DNA of 6,968 nucleotides from Rhizobium sp. Q54 (GTDB lineage Bacteria; Pseudomonadota; Alphaproteobacteria; SMXS01), in NCBI GenBank assembly GCA_945872035.1, contig CAMBYA010000125.1:1-6968 (forward strand). The letters run 5' to 3'. The notes below the pieces were generated by a model. The model saw only the letters and a list, made by a program, of their open reading frames with translations, was not told the DNA's origin and ran no database searches. Shown piece after piece: positions 5,694 to 6,968 of the stretch; positions within the stretch are counted from its first letter, which is position 1, and every line of letters starts with the position of its first letter. A program made the translations under genes and the position numbers.

Positions 5694-6593
5694 ATGGCCA
5701 TCGATGTCGACGAACTGCTCGCCCGCAGGAAACTGAAGCGCCGGCTGGCGTTCTGGCGGGTGGCGGCGCTGGTGCTGGTGGTGGGCCTGGCGCTCGCCGT
5801 GTTCGGCACCAAGGGCAAGGGGGTGCTGCCGCACATCGCGCGCGTCAACATCGACGGCGTCATCATGGACGAGAGGAAGCGCGAGGAAGTGCTCAACGAC
5901 ATCGCCAAGGACCACACGGTCAAGGCGGTGATCGTCAGCATCGACAGCCCGGGCGGCACGGTGGTCGGCTCGGAAATCATCTACAAGGGCCTGCGCAGGA
6001 TCGCCAAGGACAAGCCGGTGGTCGCGGTGATCAGCAGCATTGGCGCGTCGGGCGGCTACATCGCCGCGCTGGGCGCCGACCGCATCTATGCCCGCGACAA
6101 CTCGCTCACCGGATCGATCGGCGTGATCTTCCAGTCGCCCGAGTTCTCCAAGCTGATGGGCAATATCGGCATCGGCGTCAACGAGGTGAAGACGGCGCCG
6201 CTGAAGGGCGGGCCGTCGCCGTTCGAGCCCATGTCCGACGACATGCGCCAGAGCATCAAGGTGATGATCGACGACGCCTTCGACTGGTTCAAGGGCATCG
6301 TCCAGGAGCGCCGCAAGCTGACGCCCGAGGAACTGGCGGCGGTCAGCGACGGCCGGGTCTATTCCGGCCGGCAGGCGGTTCCGCTCAAACTGGTCGACGC
6401 ACTGGGCGGAGAGCAGGACGCGATCGCGTGGCTCGAAAAGGACAAGAAGATCGGCAAGGACCTGCCGGTGATAGACGCCGACAAGGACAAGGAGTTTCCG
6501 TTCATGGAAAAGGCCATGGCCATGGTGCTCGGCGATAGCCATCTGGCCGACCGTCTTTCGCTTGACGGCGTGCTAGCACTCTGGCAACCTTGA
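5694..6593 (+). CDS. sppA: Signal peptide peptidase SppA (S49 family, short form)
   Basis: SppA is a membrane-anchored serine protease that degrades signal peptides left in the membrane. The 299-residue protein has a basic N-terminus (RRKLKRR) followed by one membrane anchor (about 20-38), then a single S49 domain, as in the 36-kDa bacterial form rather than the duplicated 67-kDa E. coli form. The SIDSPGG strand-loop (82-88) and [20 protein letters not shown] (114-133) carry the nucleophile S119. K171 in PLKGGPSPF is the likely general base; the Ser-Lys spacing of 52 equals that of Bacillus subtilis SppA (S147, K199). The catalytic domain is expected on the periplasmic side. The ATG at 5694 has AGGGAG 6 nt upstream. 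It sits between rpsA and ihfB, which are adjacent in E. coli, and is separated from rpsA by a terminator. Confidence 0.96.
   Translation: MAIDVDELLARRKLKRRLAFWRVAALVLVVGLALAVFGTKGKGVLPHIARVNIDGVIMDERKREEVLNDIAKDHTVKAVIVSIDSPGGTVVGSEIIYKGLRRIAKDKPVVAVISSIGASGGYIAALGADRIYARDNSLTGSIGVIFQSPEFSKLMGNIGIGVNEVKTAPLKGGPSPFEPMSDDMRQSIKVMIDDAFDWFKGIVQERRKLTPEELAAVSDGRVYSGRQAVPLKLVDALGGEQDAIAWLEKDKKIGKDLPVIDADKDKEFPFMEKAMAMVLGDSHLADRLSLDGVLALWQP
6562..6590 (+). promoter_or_regulatory. Candidate ihfB promoter with palindromic spacer
   Basis: TTGACG (6562-6567) is a good -35 match inside the last codons of sppA; at 17 nt the -10 position is CAACCT (6585-6590), poor. Between them lies the perfect 10-bp palindrome GTGCTAGCAC (6570-6579), a possible operator. 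The following 70-nt gap (6594-6663) has a 6-bp inverted repeat (GAGACG 6618-6623 with CGTCTC 6638-6643), an overlapping GTCGG/CCGAC pair (6632-6636, 6647-6651) and no gene. Confidence 0.3.
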
Positions 6594-6663
6594 TGTTTCC
6601 GAGACAAGAGGTAGAGCGAGACGTGCTGGGGGTCGGTCGTCTCTTGCCGACGGGGGTACTTAC

Positions 6664-6945
6664 GTGATCAAGTCAGAACTCATCCAGCGGCTTGCGGAAG
6701 ACAATCCGCATTTGTATCAGCGCGCCGTTGAACGAATCGTCTCGACCGTGTTCGACGAGATCACCAGCGCCTTGGCGCGTGGCGACCGGGTCGAACTCCG
6801 GGGGTTCGGTGCGTTTTCCGTGAAATACCGGCCATCGCGGCTGGGGCGCAATCCGCGCACCGGCGACGCCGTCGACGTCTCCGCCAAGGCCGTGCCGTTC
6901 TTCAAGACCGGCAAGGAACTGCGCGAACGGCTGAACGACAAGTAA
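6664..6945 (+). CDS. ihfB: Integration host factor subunit beta
   Basis: IHF beta pairs with IHF alpha to bind and sharply bend DNA at specific sites, shaping the nucleoid and aiding recombination, replication and sigma-54 transcription. The 93-residue protein covers the whole HU/IHF fold: two N-terminal helices (about 3-38), the core strand [15 protein letters not shown] (42-56), the DNA-intercalating arm with GRNPRTGD (61-68; P64 is at the E. coli IHF-beta position), and the C-terminal [15 protein letters not shown] helix. [12 protein letters not shown] and the arm sequence favour IHF beta over HU. The start is GTG at 6664, with a G-rich GGGGG (6652-6656) as a modest ribosome-binding site. 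The 70-nt gap after sppA leaves room for its own control. cmk-rpsA-ihfB synteny with E. coli supports the name. Confidence 0.96.
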   Translation: MIKSELIQRLAEDNPHLYQRAVERIVSTVFDEITSALARGDRVELRGFGAFSVKYRPSRLGRNPRTGDAVDVSAKAVPFFKTGKELRERLNDK

Positions 6946-6968
6946 CTGTCGTTTTCCGACATCGTCAT

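Noticed and set aside
6573..6599. CTAGCACTC resembles the left half of a CIRCE (HrcA) operator
   Set aside because: The required GAGTGCTAA half does not occur 9 nt downstream (the sequence there is TGATGTTTC).
6586..6600. Possible IHF binding site in the ihfB upstream region
   Set aside because: The ATCAA core on the minus strand is not followed by TTR at the required spacing.
6947..6961. TGTCG/CGACA inverted repeat after ihfB as a terminator
   Set aside because: Only 5 bp with no T-run after it, and the window ends too soon to judge.

Overview
This window is a gene-dense stretch of a GC-rich alphaproteobacterial chromosome, and most of it is ordinary core genome. Three things point to Alphaproteobacteria: the gene order aroA-cmk-rpsA-sppA-ihfB, a divergent TIGR02300-type (FYDLN/acidic tail) protein next to aroA, and a class II, CP4-like EPSP synthase. 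A Rhodospirillales-like lineage is possible, but the sequence does not fix the order. I found no integrase, transposase, CRISPR array, defence system or clearly new multi-gene system.

Layout. (1) Positions 1-1152, + strand: the end of a Tad (type IVc pilus) locus, with the 3' end of tadB followed by tadC. (2) Positions 1179-1222: a long hairpin that probably terminates convergent transcripts from both sides. (3) Positions 1231-1306, - strand: tRNA-Ala(GGC). (4) Positions 1307-1382: a 76-nt spacer with two perfect inverted repeats and a likely tRNA promoter. (5) Positions 1383-1709, - strand: a small zinc-ribbon protein with a strongly acidic tail, of unknown function. (6) Positions 1710-1865: a divergent regulatory region. 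(7) Positions 1866-5594, + strand: aroA, cmk and rpsA. aroA and cmk overlap by 4 nt, and rpsA follows 28 nt after cmk. (8) Positions 5599-5663: a UUCG hairpin followed by a strong intrinsic terminator. (9) Positions 5694-6593: sppA. (10) Positions 6664-6945: ihfB. The final 23 nt hold no gene I can support.

How the genes relate. TadB and TadC are the inner-membrane platform proteins of the Tad pilus. The next block joins shikimate-pathway synthesis (AroA), pyrimidine nucleotide salvage (Cmk), translation initiation (ribosomal protein S1), membrane protein/signal peptide turnover (SppA) and nucleoid architecture (IHF beta). cmk-rpsA-ihfB is also adjacent in Escherichia coli; here sppA sits between rpsA and ihfB. 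These genes are linked by long-conserved order rather than by one pathway. A promoter-like sequence and hairpins at the 3' end of cmk suggest that rpsA has its own regulated leader, as in E. coli.

The points most worth a second look are the acidic-tailed zinc-ribbon protein (FYDLG instead of FYDLN), the structured spacer between that gene and the tRNA, the Gly in the glyphosate-determining motif of a class II AroA, the possible rpsA leader inside cmk, and the promoter that seems to overlap the rpsA terminator.
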